A stretch of DNA of 64,000 bases from Avena insularis (Eukaryota; Streptophyta; Magnoliopsida; Poales; Poaceae): the NCBI GenBank assembly GCA_023614405.1, contig CM042692.1, forward strand, positions 122,195,503-122,259,502, in the 5' to 3' direction. Positions within the stretch are counted from its first letter, which is position 1. Each line of letters begins with the position of its first letter. Shown in pieces: positions 25,050 through 36,500 of this stretch. The position numbers and the translations under genes were made by a program. The notes beneath the pieces are model-generated. The model worked only from the letters and a program-made list of their open reading frames with translations. It was not told the DNA's origin and did not search any database.

Positions 25050-25337
25050 TTTATCAATTTGTTCCCATAAGTGTTCCCTTTTTGTGACAAGCGGTGTTCT
25101 TATAATAATCTTCTTGATCTTCTCTTAACCCACCTTGCCAATAAGATTCAGTTTCAAAGAAACCAACCATTGACAACAAGCATGATAGAGCAAGACAATA
25201 ACACACCAACAAAAATAACAACTAGAGTAGGAACTACTTTTTTTTGTATTTTTGATAAAGAATCAAGCAAACAAGGCGAAAATAAACTTAGCTTGAACAA
25301 TAGTGAATCCAGGTGAACTTGATAAATAAATCTATGC

Positions 25338-25355
25338 TCCCCGGCAACGGCGCCA
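25338..25355 (-). other. Primer binding site, tRNA-Asp type (Athila B)
   Basis: The minus strand reads TGGCGCCGTTGCCGGGGA, identical to the Athila A site, eleven bases from the LTR edge at 25367. Confidence 0.92.
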
Positions 25356-25366
25356 GAAAATAGTCT

Positions 25367-26792
25367 TGATGACCCACAAGTATAGGGGGTGTATCGCAGT
25401 ATTTTCGAGGGAAGTGAAACCCAATTTATTGATTCGACACAAGGGGAGCCAAAGAATATTTATAAGCCTTAACAACTAAGTTATCAATTCAGCTGCACCT
25501 GGAAACAATCTTTCTCACCGCAGTTTATTAGTAGCAACAGTTTTGTAGTAGGAATAGTAAAGTAGCAGCAGTAGTAAAGCAAAAGCGTAACAAAAGCGAT
25601 AAGAGGATTCGAAACGGTAGGCATAGGGATGGATGGACGGGTGTTGCACGGACAAGACAATTAACATAGCAATCAGAACATAGGGCAATTGCAGATAAAT
25701 AAGATAAAGCATCCAAGTACTAGACAATCCTAGGAATGTGTTCCATATATAGTCATACGTGCTCGCAATGAGAACTTGCACAACATCTTTTGTCCTGCCA
25801 GCCCTTTTGCAGCGGGGCCTCTAGGGAACTACTGGCAATTAAGGTGCTCCTTTTAATAGAGCACCGGAGAAAAGAATTAACACTTCGTGAACACATGTGA
25901 TCCTCACATCAAAGCCATTCCCTTCCGGTTATCCCGATTTCTGTCACTTCAGGGCCATAGGTTCCGGACAACAACGTGTGTATACAACTTGCAGATAATA
26001 CCAAAAACAATACTATCATAATGAATCAATAACATGTTCAGATCTGAAATCATGGCACTCGGGCCCTAGTGACAAGCATTAAGCACAACAAGTCGCAACA
26101 AAGTCATAAAGCACTAATAAAAGATACTAGGCACCATGCCCTAACAATCTGATGCCATTACATGAACGATCTCATCCAATCCCTACCATCCCCATAGCCT
26201 ACAAGGGGGGATTACTCACTCATAGATGGGGGAAACATGGATGGTGGATGGAGAAGCGATGGTGATGATGATGGCGATGATTTCCTCCAATTCACCGTCC
26301 CAGCAGGGTGCCATAAAGGAGTTTCTGGTGCTGTTCCGTGGAATCTGGTGGTGGCGGCGGGGCGAAACTCCTTCTGGAAAAACGTCGAACCCCCCAGAGT
26401 TTTTAGGTCAGAAGGCTTCTTATAGGCGAAGAGGGAGACCGAGGGGGTGCCTGGGGCCACCACACCATGCCCTGGCGCGGCCAGGCCTAGCCCGCGCCTG
26501 GGCGGGTGTGTGGCCAGCCCCCGGCCCTCCTCTGTCTCGTATTCTGGCTCCTGGAGTCTTCTGGAAAAATAGGCACTTTGGCTTTTGTCCCGTCCAATTC
26601 CGAGAATATTCATTTTCTGACTTTCCTGGAACCAAAAACAGCAGAAAACAGGCAACTGGCACTGTGGCTCTTGTTAATAGGTTAGTCTAAGAAATCATAT
26701 GAAAAGTACTCCAAAGTATGGACAAAACACAAGAAAGTGGATAAAACCAAGCATGGAGCATCAAAAATTATAGATACATTTGGAATGTATTA
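25367..26792 (-). repeat. Athila B 5' LTR
   Basis: 1426 bp, beginning TGATGACCCACAAGTATAGG and ending GTATTA (mutated CA). It is highly similar to 19533-20946, with a few short indels around 25580-25620 and 26470-26520. Confidence 0.92.
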
Positions 26793-26797
26793 GTGGC

Positions 26798-27072
26798 CCC
26801 CTGGCCCCTCTCCGTCTCGTATTCTGGCACTTGATGACATCCGGAAAAATAGGCACTTTGGCTTTTGTCCCATCCAATTCCAAGAATATTCATTTTCTGA
26901 CTTTCCTGGAACCAAAAATAGGAGAAAACGGGCAGCTGGCACTGTGGCTCTTGTTAATAGGTTAGTCCATGAAACCATATGAAAAGTACTCCAAAGTTGG
27001 AACCAAACACAAGAAAAAGGATAAAACTAAGCATGGAACATCAAAAATTATAGATACATTTGCAATGTATCA
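26798..27072 (-). repeat. Athila A 5' LTR, second part
   Basis: It continues the LTR interrupted at 19532 ('ccctggcccctctccgtctc', matching 13030 in the 3' LTR) and ends GTATCA at 27072, followed by the GATAC duplication. Confidence 0.92.
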
Positions 27073-27077
27073 GATAC

Positions 27078-27410
27078 CCTTCGTCGGAGATCACCTACAA
27101 CTTTGTCAAGAGTGTGACCCCTTAATTCAAGGTTCCTATCTGCATGAGCTTTGCGACAAAGTTCAATTAGCTTGTTGTCTCTTGGGGGAATAACTTCATC
27201 ATTTGAGTCTTCGTTGGAATCATTGACTTGGCCATGATATTCGGCTTGATTAGCAGGAATAGGAGATGATGAATCTTGCCCTTGATGCTGATCAACAGCC
27301 GTAACAGGAGGCTGCTGCTCTTAGGATTTTTAGGGCCGGATAATCCGACTGAGGGTGGGGCTAGATAATCTGGCCTGGGGGAACCTGAAGCACCTTTACA
27401 GTATTGACTG
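27078..27410 (-). pseudogene. SIRE pol linker between integrase and RT (middle fragment)
   Basis: On minus, one frame reads through IPPRDNKLIELCRKAHADRN and LRGHTLDKVVGDLRR, which joins directly to STRRELASFSERQ at 11710, as in SIRE/Maximus pol. This confirms that Athila A split a coding region. A second frame contains PRPDYLAPPSVGLSGP, one of the RPDY...GLSGP peptide repeats of this linker. The fragment is cut at 27410 by the large-LTR element. Confidence 0.85.
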
Positions 27411-30400
27411 TGTAGAGGTCTCAACCTAATAAGGTAGATTCCTCCTGTGTTTACAATGCTAGTCCCTGGATCAATAGCTAGCATCCACAGTTTAGATGTA
27501 ATATCAAGAAACAAAGGTCATAATATAACTTTATAACCAGGAATAACATAATTTTATTACATCATACATAGCTCATTTGGCTATTACATTACATTGCAGC
27601 GGAATAACTATAGTCATGGGGTCCTTCATCTTCAAAGTGCCACATGCAGATGTTGGTTGTAGACTTTGTAATCCTAATCAATCAATCTTCACTAAAATCA
27701 ATCAAACCTGCAACATTACAAGTTACAGCCACAAGGGTCAATACATTTGAATTGTATTGGCAAGTGATACTATGGTAGTATAGTGGAGTCTATCATCTAT
27801 ATGCATTTGGCTAAGTGGAGTTGAGGCTTGCATTGCTCAAAATAGATTTTCCTTATCATTTTGAAAATACTAAGTTTTTGTTTTGACAAAATCTTTTCCA
27901 AGGCATCTCTCAATCAAAGATTGAAGATTTCAGACAACCCTTGTTCAAACCACAAGTTTTATCTTAGAAATTTGAATGATGAGATTCTTGATTGCTTCCA
28001 TGTCTTGATGCTCAAATTTTCCTTTACCAGGGACATGGCTAAGTACTTAGATTTTACACTCTGCAGAGGTGGTGCACTTTCCCCACAAGACTTGGTTTCC
28101 CAAGACAAGATCTTTCAGAAGCCTTCCCTTAGACCAAAATGGACGCGTTCCAACCTATCAAACACTACTACCAATTGTACATATGGCTAAGTTCTTGCAA
28201 CCTATATGATCATGGCAGAGCCCATATTGCCAAGTGGTTGCACTTGAAGCTTCTCAACATTTGACATCTCAAATATCTTTGTTCCTGGGTGGCCATCCAC
28301 AAGTGAGATACACAAGGTAAACCATAAACATGGGCCTTGTGAACCACTCAACCAAAAACCACCAAGCAAGTCCCATTCCACCTAGGTGATTCATTAACTT
28401 AGTTGTTTTATTAAACAAAACACAAGTCCTCAGACTTAGGAATTTTCCATAGTGTGAATATATATTCCACCCATGTTTTCTATTATCTAGGCTAAGCTTG
28501 ATAGTAAATAGGAATCTTAACTTAGGAAATTCTACTAAGGTTTCATCTACTAGGATTTCTTCCCATAGCAAGGTTTATACTTAGCAAAATAAAATCCATG
28601 CAGGTTTTACTTAGAGAAATCACTAATGCATAGTGAAAGTAATGGGACAAAAGATATGAAGCATCACTTGCCTTTTGGTAGAGGGTATAAGTTCACTCCT
28701 TGTCCTTGCAACAATCACACTCTTCAAGTCACTACAAATCAATCAAGCAAGGCACAAACTCAATCTACCAATCAAGCAAAACAACACATAAAATGACAAA
28801 GTCAAAGTAATGCATGCAAGCATGCCAAGCTTTGTTTTGTTTGAAGAAGTGATTCCTAATGGTCACAAACATTTGAAAACACTTAATGGTCATTTTGTAA
28901 AGTGGCAAAGTCATTTGCAAAAGGTTTCACTACAAAAACCATTTTCAAAACAAAGTATCATTTTATGTGGTGTAGAAATATTTTTACTAAGGCATTAGCC
29001 TATAGGTTTCACCCAATATGTTTTCAAACCTTAAAACTTGGTGTTTAGGGTCAGAGGTTTTAAGACAAAACATTTCCCAAAAAGTTTTCTTCAAAAACCA
29101 TTTTTAATAATTAAACCACATTTCTATTTGACTAGAAATTGTTTTAATTCAAGGAATCCTTATTTTGTTTCACCAAATACATTTTTGAATCCACAAAGTG
29201 TTTCCCAATGTTAGTAGGTTTGGTCCAAAACATTTTCTCCAAAGTTTTTACTCAAAACCATTTTTCATAAACAAAACAATAGTTTTATTTGGCTAGAAAT
29301 GGACTAAACTAATTAATCCATTCTAAACTTTTCCAAATTCATTTTCCAAACCATGGGTTGGTTCCTAGGGTCAGTAAGGTCACAACAAACCATTTTGCAA
29401 AGGTTTTAACCCTAAAATCATTTTTAAACAATTTTTATACTCTAAACAAGCTCACAAAAGAATCTGCAAGAACAAGCAAACTAACATATACTATTTGTTA
29501 AACTAAGGGCATGGTTGGTTAGGGCTTGCTCTCCTGAATCCAACGACATAAAGTTTGCAAAATTGGGACGTGTGGTTTGAAAGTTATAAGGGTTTGAAAA
29601 TTACAAACAAATCTGGTTTCTATCTGTTTTTAAATCATCAGCTGGACACACGGCACATTTCTATTCGTCGGTACCGCTTCGGCCGGATCAAGCGATGCAG
29701 GCCGTTGGATCTAAGTGATATCGCACGGCTCAGATCTAGCGTACCCTTTCAGTTAAGTGAATCTATCGCGTCCCTACGATCTGGATCGGACGACTATCAG
29801 CACGCTTGCCAAAGATTGGCGGCGCTGGCGGCGGCTGTGCGGCGGCAGCGCTCTGGCGGTGGAGTTCCGGCTAACACAGGGAGCGAGAGAGAGGGAGGAG
29901 TGGCTCACAGTGATCGCCGAGGCACGAGGATGCTCAACCTGCCCTTGGTTGGTGAAGGGGCGCACAGGGTTGCAGACAATTGCTCGTCGGAGTCCTTGCT
30001 GCCGTCGGGTGCCTCTGGAGGTTGTCGTGGACAGAGTTGCAGGTCGCGCTGAGACAATTGGAAGGTAGCATTAGGTGTGTATGAGCATGGGGAGTAAGGG
30101 AGTGTCAATGAGAGGGTTTGGGGTGGTTTGTTTTACCAGGGAGGTTTCGCCGGACTAGACGCGCCGTCGGTGGTCTCTGTCGTGGTCGGAGTCATCGCTA
30201 GAGGTCACGAGAAGAACAACCGAGGGTAGGGTTAGACGCAGGAGATCACGGAGGTGCTGTGTGCGTGAACGAGGAGAAGAGGGGCGGTCTGGACTTACCG
30301 AAGGAACTCGACGGAGTTGAAGTCAGACGGCGGCGTTCAGACGCTTGTCATAGCCGAAGCTCTGGGGCGCCCGCGGTTGTATGAAGGGCACGGGGAGAAG

Positions 30401-32104
30401 CGTCTGGGAGTGGGGAAGCTGCCAGCATGCTCAGGGAGGCTCGGGGCGGTGTGTACTGGCCTGAATTGGTCGGAGACGTTGGTCGGAGCAGAGGGAGTAC
30501 TAGCTCGATTCGTGGCAGCCTCGGGGCAGAGAGGGAGTGGCGACAGAGGGGAAATGTGGAGAAGATGCTGACGCTTAATAGCGTGCAGTCACGGCGAGAT
30601 TAACGCGCGGCATTATGGCGAATTGAAGCCGCGGGATTACTGCAGGAAACGGCGACGAGGGAGGGGAGAACTGGTCGCGCGGGTGAGGAGGATGAACAGT
30701 AGAGGTGGGGTCTACCGGTCAGTGGAAAAAGAAACGAGAGGGAGGTCCACCGGTCAGTGTCGCTGCGGGTTTGTTAGTTGGTTCGAATCGTTTTTCTGCG
30801 CGAGAGGAGCAGTGGCTGGGTTGGGCTTAGTGGGCTGGGCTGGTTTCTTCCCTTTTTTTTGATCTGATTCATTTTTCTTTTTCTGTTTCCTTTATTCTAT
30901 TTTGATTTTGTTTGAACAATTCAAACAACTCTTGAATTTCAAACATCTGCCAAAATTTGTGAGGCTTTAAATACTGATTAGTAGCACATTCTGAAATCAT
31001 TTTTAGGATAAAACTTTATTCATTTTGGGGCCTTTTATTTATTCAAAATAGGCTCTAGTTTTAAATCAAATAAGTTTTAATAATAATTTCAAACACCAAT
31101 TTAAATCAAAACACCACCAAATTTTGTAAAGTTTTTAGTTCTGTTTAATAACTCAAATCAAAGTCCAAAACAAATTAATTTTTATTCTTTTTAGGTTCCA
31201 TTAATAATTAAATAAATGGACCATAGTCATTAATTCAAAATAGGGTTTAATTTATTTTAAAACTCTATTTGAAATATAAACCAAACCAAAACCTTTTCAG
31301 TAGGTTTTATTCAAAAACCTTTGGAAAACTTATTTAAAATGAAATAATAGGTTTTAGTGTTTATTTAATAAAAGCAAAAGCCTTTACTTAAATAAAACTG
31401 GATATTTAAATCCTTATTATTTTATTTAAATAAACCTTTACTCATTTTATCAAAACAAAATATTTCATTATAAAAGCTTGGCCAAAATTAATTTGGCTCT
31501 TTAAAATATAATCTTTATTTATAATTCTATCTTTGCTTTTGAAAACCAAATCTTTTTATTTAAAGATCCAAAATAGTAATTCCATTTAATAAAACTTTCT
31601 TTATTAATTGTTTATCTTTTTAAATCCCTTTAGGATTATTTGTTCACCAATTGGTATGGGTTTTTTGGTAAGGGCTTTATTAGCTTTGGAAATTCAATTT
31701 CCTTATCTTATTATATTCATAAGATTTTTATTTATGGTTCCAATTTGAGTGAAACCAACTTCTATGGTCTTTCTTGATCCTTTGTGAAAGTTTGTTGACA
31801 AGATTTTGGTATGGATCAAATCCATGGATTGGGAGATACTTTGGAAAATGATTTTCTTCCATTAGGGTTTAGGGTTTTGGATTTATTTTCCAAATGATTA
31901 AATTTTCCAGATACATTCATTGAGGAATGCATTTCACTTGATTTGGATTTGTTGAATTCAAACTTTTACCAAAGTTTGTTCAAGATGGGATTTTAAGTTT
32001 CCTTTTAGAAACAAAAGTTTCTTTTCACCCTGATTTTCAACAAAAATTTATTTTGTTTATTTATTTTTCACATTACAAGATTTGGAAAATCTTGGGATGT
32101 GACA
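27411..32104 (-). repeat. Large-LTR element, 3' LTR
   Basis: 4694 bp. It has two A/T-rich flanks with many ATTTT/AAACC-type runs and a GC-rich island (about 29640-30850) holding ORFs repeated in the other LTR. The island edge near 30815-30845 has clustered TGGGCT motifs. No known domain is recognised in any LTR ORF; their conservation follows from LTR identity. Confidence 0.95.
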
Positions 32105-32117
32105 GGCTACCACCCTT
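32105..32117 (-). other. Polypurine tract of the large-LTR element
   Basis: The minus strand reads AAGGGTGGTAGCC directly before the 3' LTR start TGTCACATCCC. Confidence 0.75.
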
Positions 32118-32211
32118 AAAATAAATCTCGTCCCGAGATTTGGGGAGGCTAGGTTACAAGTTGGCTCAAAGCATCTAGGGTACTACCACCCTTAAAAAAT
32201 TTCCAACTAAA

Positions 32212-32913
32212 TTACATTTTGGCCTGCTTGGGATCTTGGGGAAACTTCTCTGGACACTTGTCTGCATAATGGCCTAGCTCTTTGCATTTGAAACACATCA
32301 CTTGGCTGATATCTTTCTTTTCTTTTGGTATCATTGCCTCTTGTTTGTTTCCTTGGTTCTTCTTCTTTTCTGGGCATTCATTGGCATGATGTCCCATCTC
32401 TTTGCAATTGTAACATTGCTCTTGGGTAATATCCTTCTTGTTTGGGTTGGGGCATTTCTTCTTCTTCTTGGGTCTCTCCAAAGCTAGGAGTTCTTCTAGT
32501 TCATGTTCATAGGTGGAAAATCTTTCTCTCTTCTTGGGGCATTGATCTTCATGTTCCTTGGGAGTGTGATCCTTGTCTCCACAAATATTGCAAGCTTTGG
32601 TTCCTTCTAAATTAACATTTTTGTCATCCTTGTTGTCATAAACTCCTTTGGAAGAGTTGTCTTCCATGTTGATCATTTGGGTAGCCATCCTTTGCAACAA
32701 TTGGGATTGAGTTTTCAAAAACCTTTGCATGGTTGGGTCTAATCCATTATTGTTGGCTAAAAACTGAGTTGTCACTTGGCTTAATTGGGTTTGGTTTGCT
32801 AGTAGTTGTTCTCTCATGTGCATCTCTTGGTTGTTGTGGTTGTCATCATCTTTGATGTTGGAGTCTCTTAGAGAAGTCATCTGTTTGGGTTGGATTGGGA
32901 TTAGAATAGGCAA
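32212..32913 (-). CDS. Gag-like protein with zinc knuckles (large-LTR element)
   Basis: 233 aa from ATG at 32913. The first ~100 residues are polar and Gln/Asn-rich, without a recognisable capsid domain. Three Cys/His clusters follow: CNICGDKDHTPKEHEDQC (about 110-127, spacing longer than canonical), CYNCKEMGHHANEC (about 168) and CFKCKELGHYADKC (about 212), the latter two perfect CX2CX4HX4C knuckles. Lys-rich linkers lie between them. Such knuckles bind retroelement RNA in nucleocapsid proteins. The ORF is intact and the only one in the interior, so it may still be made and help package element RNA with enzymes from a partner. The 670 bp between its start and the primer site is non-coding leader. 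Confidence 0.8.
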   Translation of the reverse strand: MPILIPIQPKQMTSLRDSNIKDDDNHNNQEMHMREQLLANQTQLSQVTTQFLANNNGLDPTMQRFLKTQSQLLQRMATQMINMEDNSSKGVYDNKDDKNVNLEGTKACNICGDKDHTPKEHEDQCPKKRERFSTYEHELEELLALERPKKKKKCPNPNKKDITQEQCYNCKEMGHHANECPEKKKNQGNKQEAMIPKEKKDISQVMCFKCKELGHYADKCPEKFPQDPKQAKM

Positions 32914-33584
32914 GATATTTCTAAGGAGTCAATTCTAATCACACACAACACAATTCACACAAGCAATGTGCATGCAATCACAAACCAAACAATTCACTCA
33001 AACAACAAAGTTCAAGCATATCTTTATGCAACAAAATATTTTTGTTACACCACATAAGTGGGTGTGTTTGACTTAACTAAAATATGGTGGTCCATCTATA
33101 TGGTTCACTTGTGATCTTTCCATCCTTCTTGGTTGATTCTTCTTGAACAAGATCTTAGTATCCTTAGAGAATTTCTTGCATCTTGATCTCAAACTTCAAG
33201 GTGATGATGGTTCCTTCTAAGTTGTGTTTCCTTAGTCCTCAAGTCTTGAAAAACATTTCTTGTCTCAATTGTAGTCCTTAGTGATATCTAAGTTGGAAGT
33301 CCTTGGTGAATATGCTGAAGATGTTGAAGTCATTAGAGTTGAAGAAGTTGAAGTCATTAGAGTTGAAGAAGTTGAAGATGTCCTTTGCACATGGTGTAGT
33401 CTTTGATCATGGGGTAGGTTTTTCCATCAAGTTGAAATAGATGAGGTGTAGAGTTGAAACCAAAATGGTTGAGGAAAGAGTTTACAAGATTGTTTGTAAA
33501 TAAATTTTGGAACAAAATACAACTCCTATTCTTCTAAGGGTTTTGTCCAATCCTAGGGTTTACAAATCCTACAGGCAACACAAT
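32914..33584 (-). other. Leader of the large-LTR element
   Basis: Non-coding DNA between primer site and gag start. It contains short tandem copies of a 'gttgaagaagttgaagtcattaga'-type unit (about 33320-33375); otherwise I see nothing. Confidence 0.6.
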
Positions 33585-33596
33585 GCTCTGATACCA
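33585..33596 (-). other. Primer binding site, tRNA-iMet type (large-LTR element)
   Basis: The minus strand reads TGGTATCAGAGC, three bases after the 5' LTR end at 33600. Confidence 0.9.
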
Positions 33597-33599
33597 TCT

Positions 33600-36500
33600 T
33601 GTAGAGGTCTCAACCTAATAAGGTAGATTCCTCCTGTGTTTACAATGCTAGTCCCTAGATCAATAGCTAGCATCCACAGTTTAGATGTAATATCAAGAAA
33701 CAAAGGTCATAATATAACTTTATAACCAGAAATAACATAATTTTATTACATCATACATAGCTCATTTGGCTATTACATTACATTGCAGCGGAATAACTAT
33801 AGTCATGGGGTCCTTCATCTTCAAAGTGCCACATGCAGATGTTGGTTGTAGACTTTGTAATCCTAATCAATCAATCTTCACTAAAATCAATCAAACCTGC
33901 AACATTACAAGTTACAGCCACAAGGGTCAATACATTTGAATTGTATTGGCAAGTGATACTATGGTAGTATAGTGGAGTCTATCATCTATATGCATTTGGC
34001 TAAGTGGAGTTGAGGCTTGCATTGCTCAAAATAGATTTTCCTTATCATTTTGAAAATACTAAGTTTTTGTTTTGACAAAATCTTTTCCAAGGCATCTCTC
34101 AATCAAAGATTGAAGATTTCAAACAACCCTTGTTCAAACCACAAGTTTTATCTTAGAAATTTGAATGATGAGATTCTTGATTGCTTCCATGTCTTGATGC
34201 TCAAATTGTCCTTTACCAGGGACATGGCTAAGTACTTAGATTTTACACTCTGCAGAGGTGGTGCACTTTCCCCACAAGACTTGGTTTCCCAAGTCAAGAT
34301 CTTTCAGAAGCCTTCCCTTAGACCAAAATGGACGCGTTCCAACCTATCAAACACTACCACCAACTGTCCATATGGCTAAGTTCTTGCAACCTATATGATC
34401 ATGGCAGAGCCCATATTGCCAAGTGGTTGCACTTGAAGCTTCTCAACATTTGACATCTCAAATCTCTTTGTTCCTGGGTGGCCATCCACAAGTGAGATAC
34501 ACAAGGTAAACCATAAACATGGGCCTTGTGAACCACTCAACCAAAAACCACCAAGCAAGTCCCATTCCAGCCAGGTGATTCATTAACTTAGTTGTTTTAT
34601 TAAACAAAACACAAGTCCTCAGACTTAGGAATTTTCCATAGTGTGAATATATATTCCACCCATGTTTTCTATTAGCTAGGCTAAGCTTGATAGTAAATAG
34701 GAATTTTAACTTAGGAAATTCTACTAAGGTTTCATCTACTAGGATTTCCCATAGCAAGGTTTATACTTAGCAAAATAAAATCCATGCAGGTTTTACTTAG
34801 AGAAATCACTAATGCATAGTGAAAGTAATGGGACAAAAGATATGAAGCATCACTTGCCTTTTTGGTAGAGGGTATAAGTTCACTCCTTGTCCTTGCAACA
34901 ATCACACTCTTCAAGTCACTACAAATCAATCAAGCAAGGCACAAACTCAATCTACCAATCAAGCAAAACAACACATAAAATGACAAAGTCAAAGTAATGC
35001 ATGCAAGCATGCCAAGCTTTGTTTTGTTTGAAGAAGTGATTCCTAATGGTCACAAACATTTGAAAACACTTAATGGTCATTTTGTAAAGTGGCAAAGTCA
35101 TTTGCAAAAGGTTTCACTACAAAAACCATTTTCAAAACAAAGTATCATTTTATGTGGTGTAGAAATATTTTTACTAAGGCATTAGCCTATAGGTTTCACC
35201 CAATATGTTTTCAAACCTTAAAACTTGGTGTTTAGGGTCAGAGGTTTGAAGACAAAACATTTCCCAAAAAGTTTTCTTCAAAAACCATTTTTAATAATTA
35301 AACCACATTTCTATTTGACTAGAAATGGTTTTAATTCAAGGAATCCTTATTTTGTTTCACCAAATACATTTTTGAATCCACAAAGTGTTTCCCAATGTTA
35401 GTAGGTTTGGTCCAAAACATTTTCTCCAAAGTTTTTACTCAAAACCATTTTTCATAAACAAAACAATAGTTTTATTTGGCTAGAAATGGACTAAACTAAT
35501 TAATCCATTCTAAACTTTTCCAAATTCATTTTCCAAACCATGGGTTGGTTCCTAGGGTCAGTAAGGTCACAACAAACCATTTTGCAAAGGTTTTAACCCT
35601 AAAATCATTTTTAAACAATTTTTATACTCTAAACAAGCTCACAAAAGAATCTGCAAGAACAAGCAAACTAACATATACTATTTGTTAAACTAAGGGCATG
35701 GTTTGTTAGGGCTTGCTCTCCTGAATCCAACGACATAAAGTTTGCAAAATTTGGACGTGTGGTTTGAAAGTTACAAGGGTTTGAAAATTACAAACAAATC
35801 TGGTTTCTATCTGTTTTTAAATCATCAGCTGGACACGCGGCACATTTCTATTCGTCGGTACCGCTTCGGCCGGATCAAGCGATGCAGGCCGTTGGATCTA
35901 AGTGATATCGCACGGCTCAGATCTAGCGTACCCTTTCAGTTAAGTGAATCTATCGCGTCCCTACGATCTGGATCGGACGACTATCAGCACGCTTGCCAAA
36001 GATCGGCGGCGCTGGCGGCGGCTGTGCGGCGACGGCGCTCTGGCGGTGGAGTTCCGGCTAACACAGGGAGCAAGAGAGAGGGAGGAGTGGCTCACAGTGA
36101 TCGCCGAGGCACGGGGATGCTCAACCTGCCCTTGGTTGGTGAAGGGGCGCACAGGGTTGCAGACAATTGCTCGTCGGAGTCCTTGCTGCCGTCGGGTGCC
36201 TCTGGAGGTTGTCGTGGACAGAGTTGCAGGTCGCGCTGAGACAATTGGAAGGTAGCATTAGGTGCGTATGAGCATGGGGAGTAAGGGAGTGTCAATGAGA
36301 GGGTTTGGGGTGGTTTGGTTTACCAGGGAGGTTTCGCCGGAGTAGACGCGCCGTCGGTGGTCTCTGTCGTGGTCGGAGTCGTCGCTAGAGGTCACGAGAA
36401 GAACAACCGAGGGTAGGGTTAGACGCAGGAGATCACGGAGGTGCTGTGTGCGTGAACGAGGAGAAGAGGGGCGGTCTGGACTTACCGAAGGAACTCGACG

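Larger units (their letters stand above)
19533..26792 (-). mobile_element. Athila B: non-autonomous Athila-lineage element nested in Athila A
   Basis: LTRs lie at 19533-20946 and 25367-26792, flanked by the perfect duplication GTGGC (19528-19532, 26793-26797). The tRNA-Asp primer site at 25338-25355 gives minus orientation. Both outer terminal dinucleotides are mutated (TA for TG at 19533, TA for CA at 26792), while the inner copies are canonical (TGATGACCC at 25367, GTATCA at 20946). The interior has a 3' non-coding half shared with Athila A and a different coding half: an unidentified ORF and a protease tail. No RT or integrase is present. Confidence 0.93.
11711..27072 (-). mobile_element. 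Athila A: non-autonomous Athila-lineage gypsy element
   Basis: Termini are TGATGGCTCA (11711) and GTATCA (27072), with perfect duplications GATAC at 11706-11710 and 27073-27077. They fall inside SIRE pol, where the reading sense resumes across the insertion. LTRs are about 1.6 kb; the right one is split by Athila B. The tRNA-Asp primer site at 18180-18197 gives minus orientation. The interior (13307-18207) holds only gag and protease followed by 2.7 kb of non-coding DNA, with no RT, RNase H or integrase. It therefore depended on another element for enzymes. Family assignment (Sabrina/Fatima-like Athila group) rests on gag, the primer site and LTR end blocks. Confidence 0.93.

Noticed and set aside
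29555..30068. Overlapping 165-aa and 103-aa plus-strand ORFs, repeated at 35742-36255
   Set aside because: They lie inside the two LTRs and repeat only because the LTRs are nearly identical. Overlapping frames are open in a GC-rich tract, no domain is recognised, and they are antisense to the element.
30317..30862. ORFs of 84 and 79 aa, fused into a 161-aa ORF at 36504-36989
   Set aside because: Same GC-rich LTR island; a single-base difference changes the frame length between copies, which argues against coding selection.
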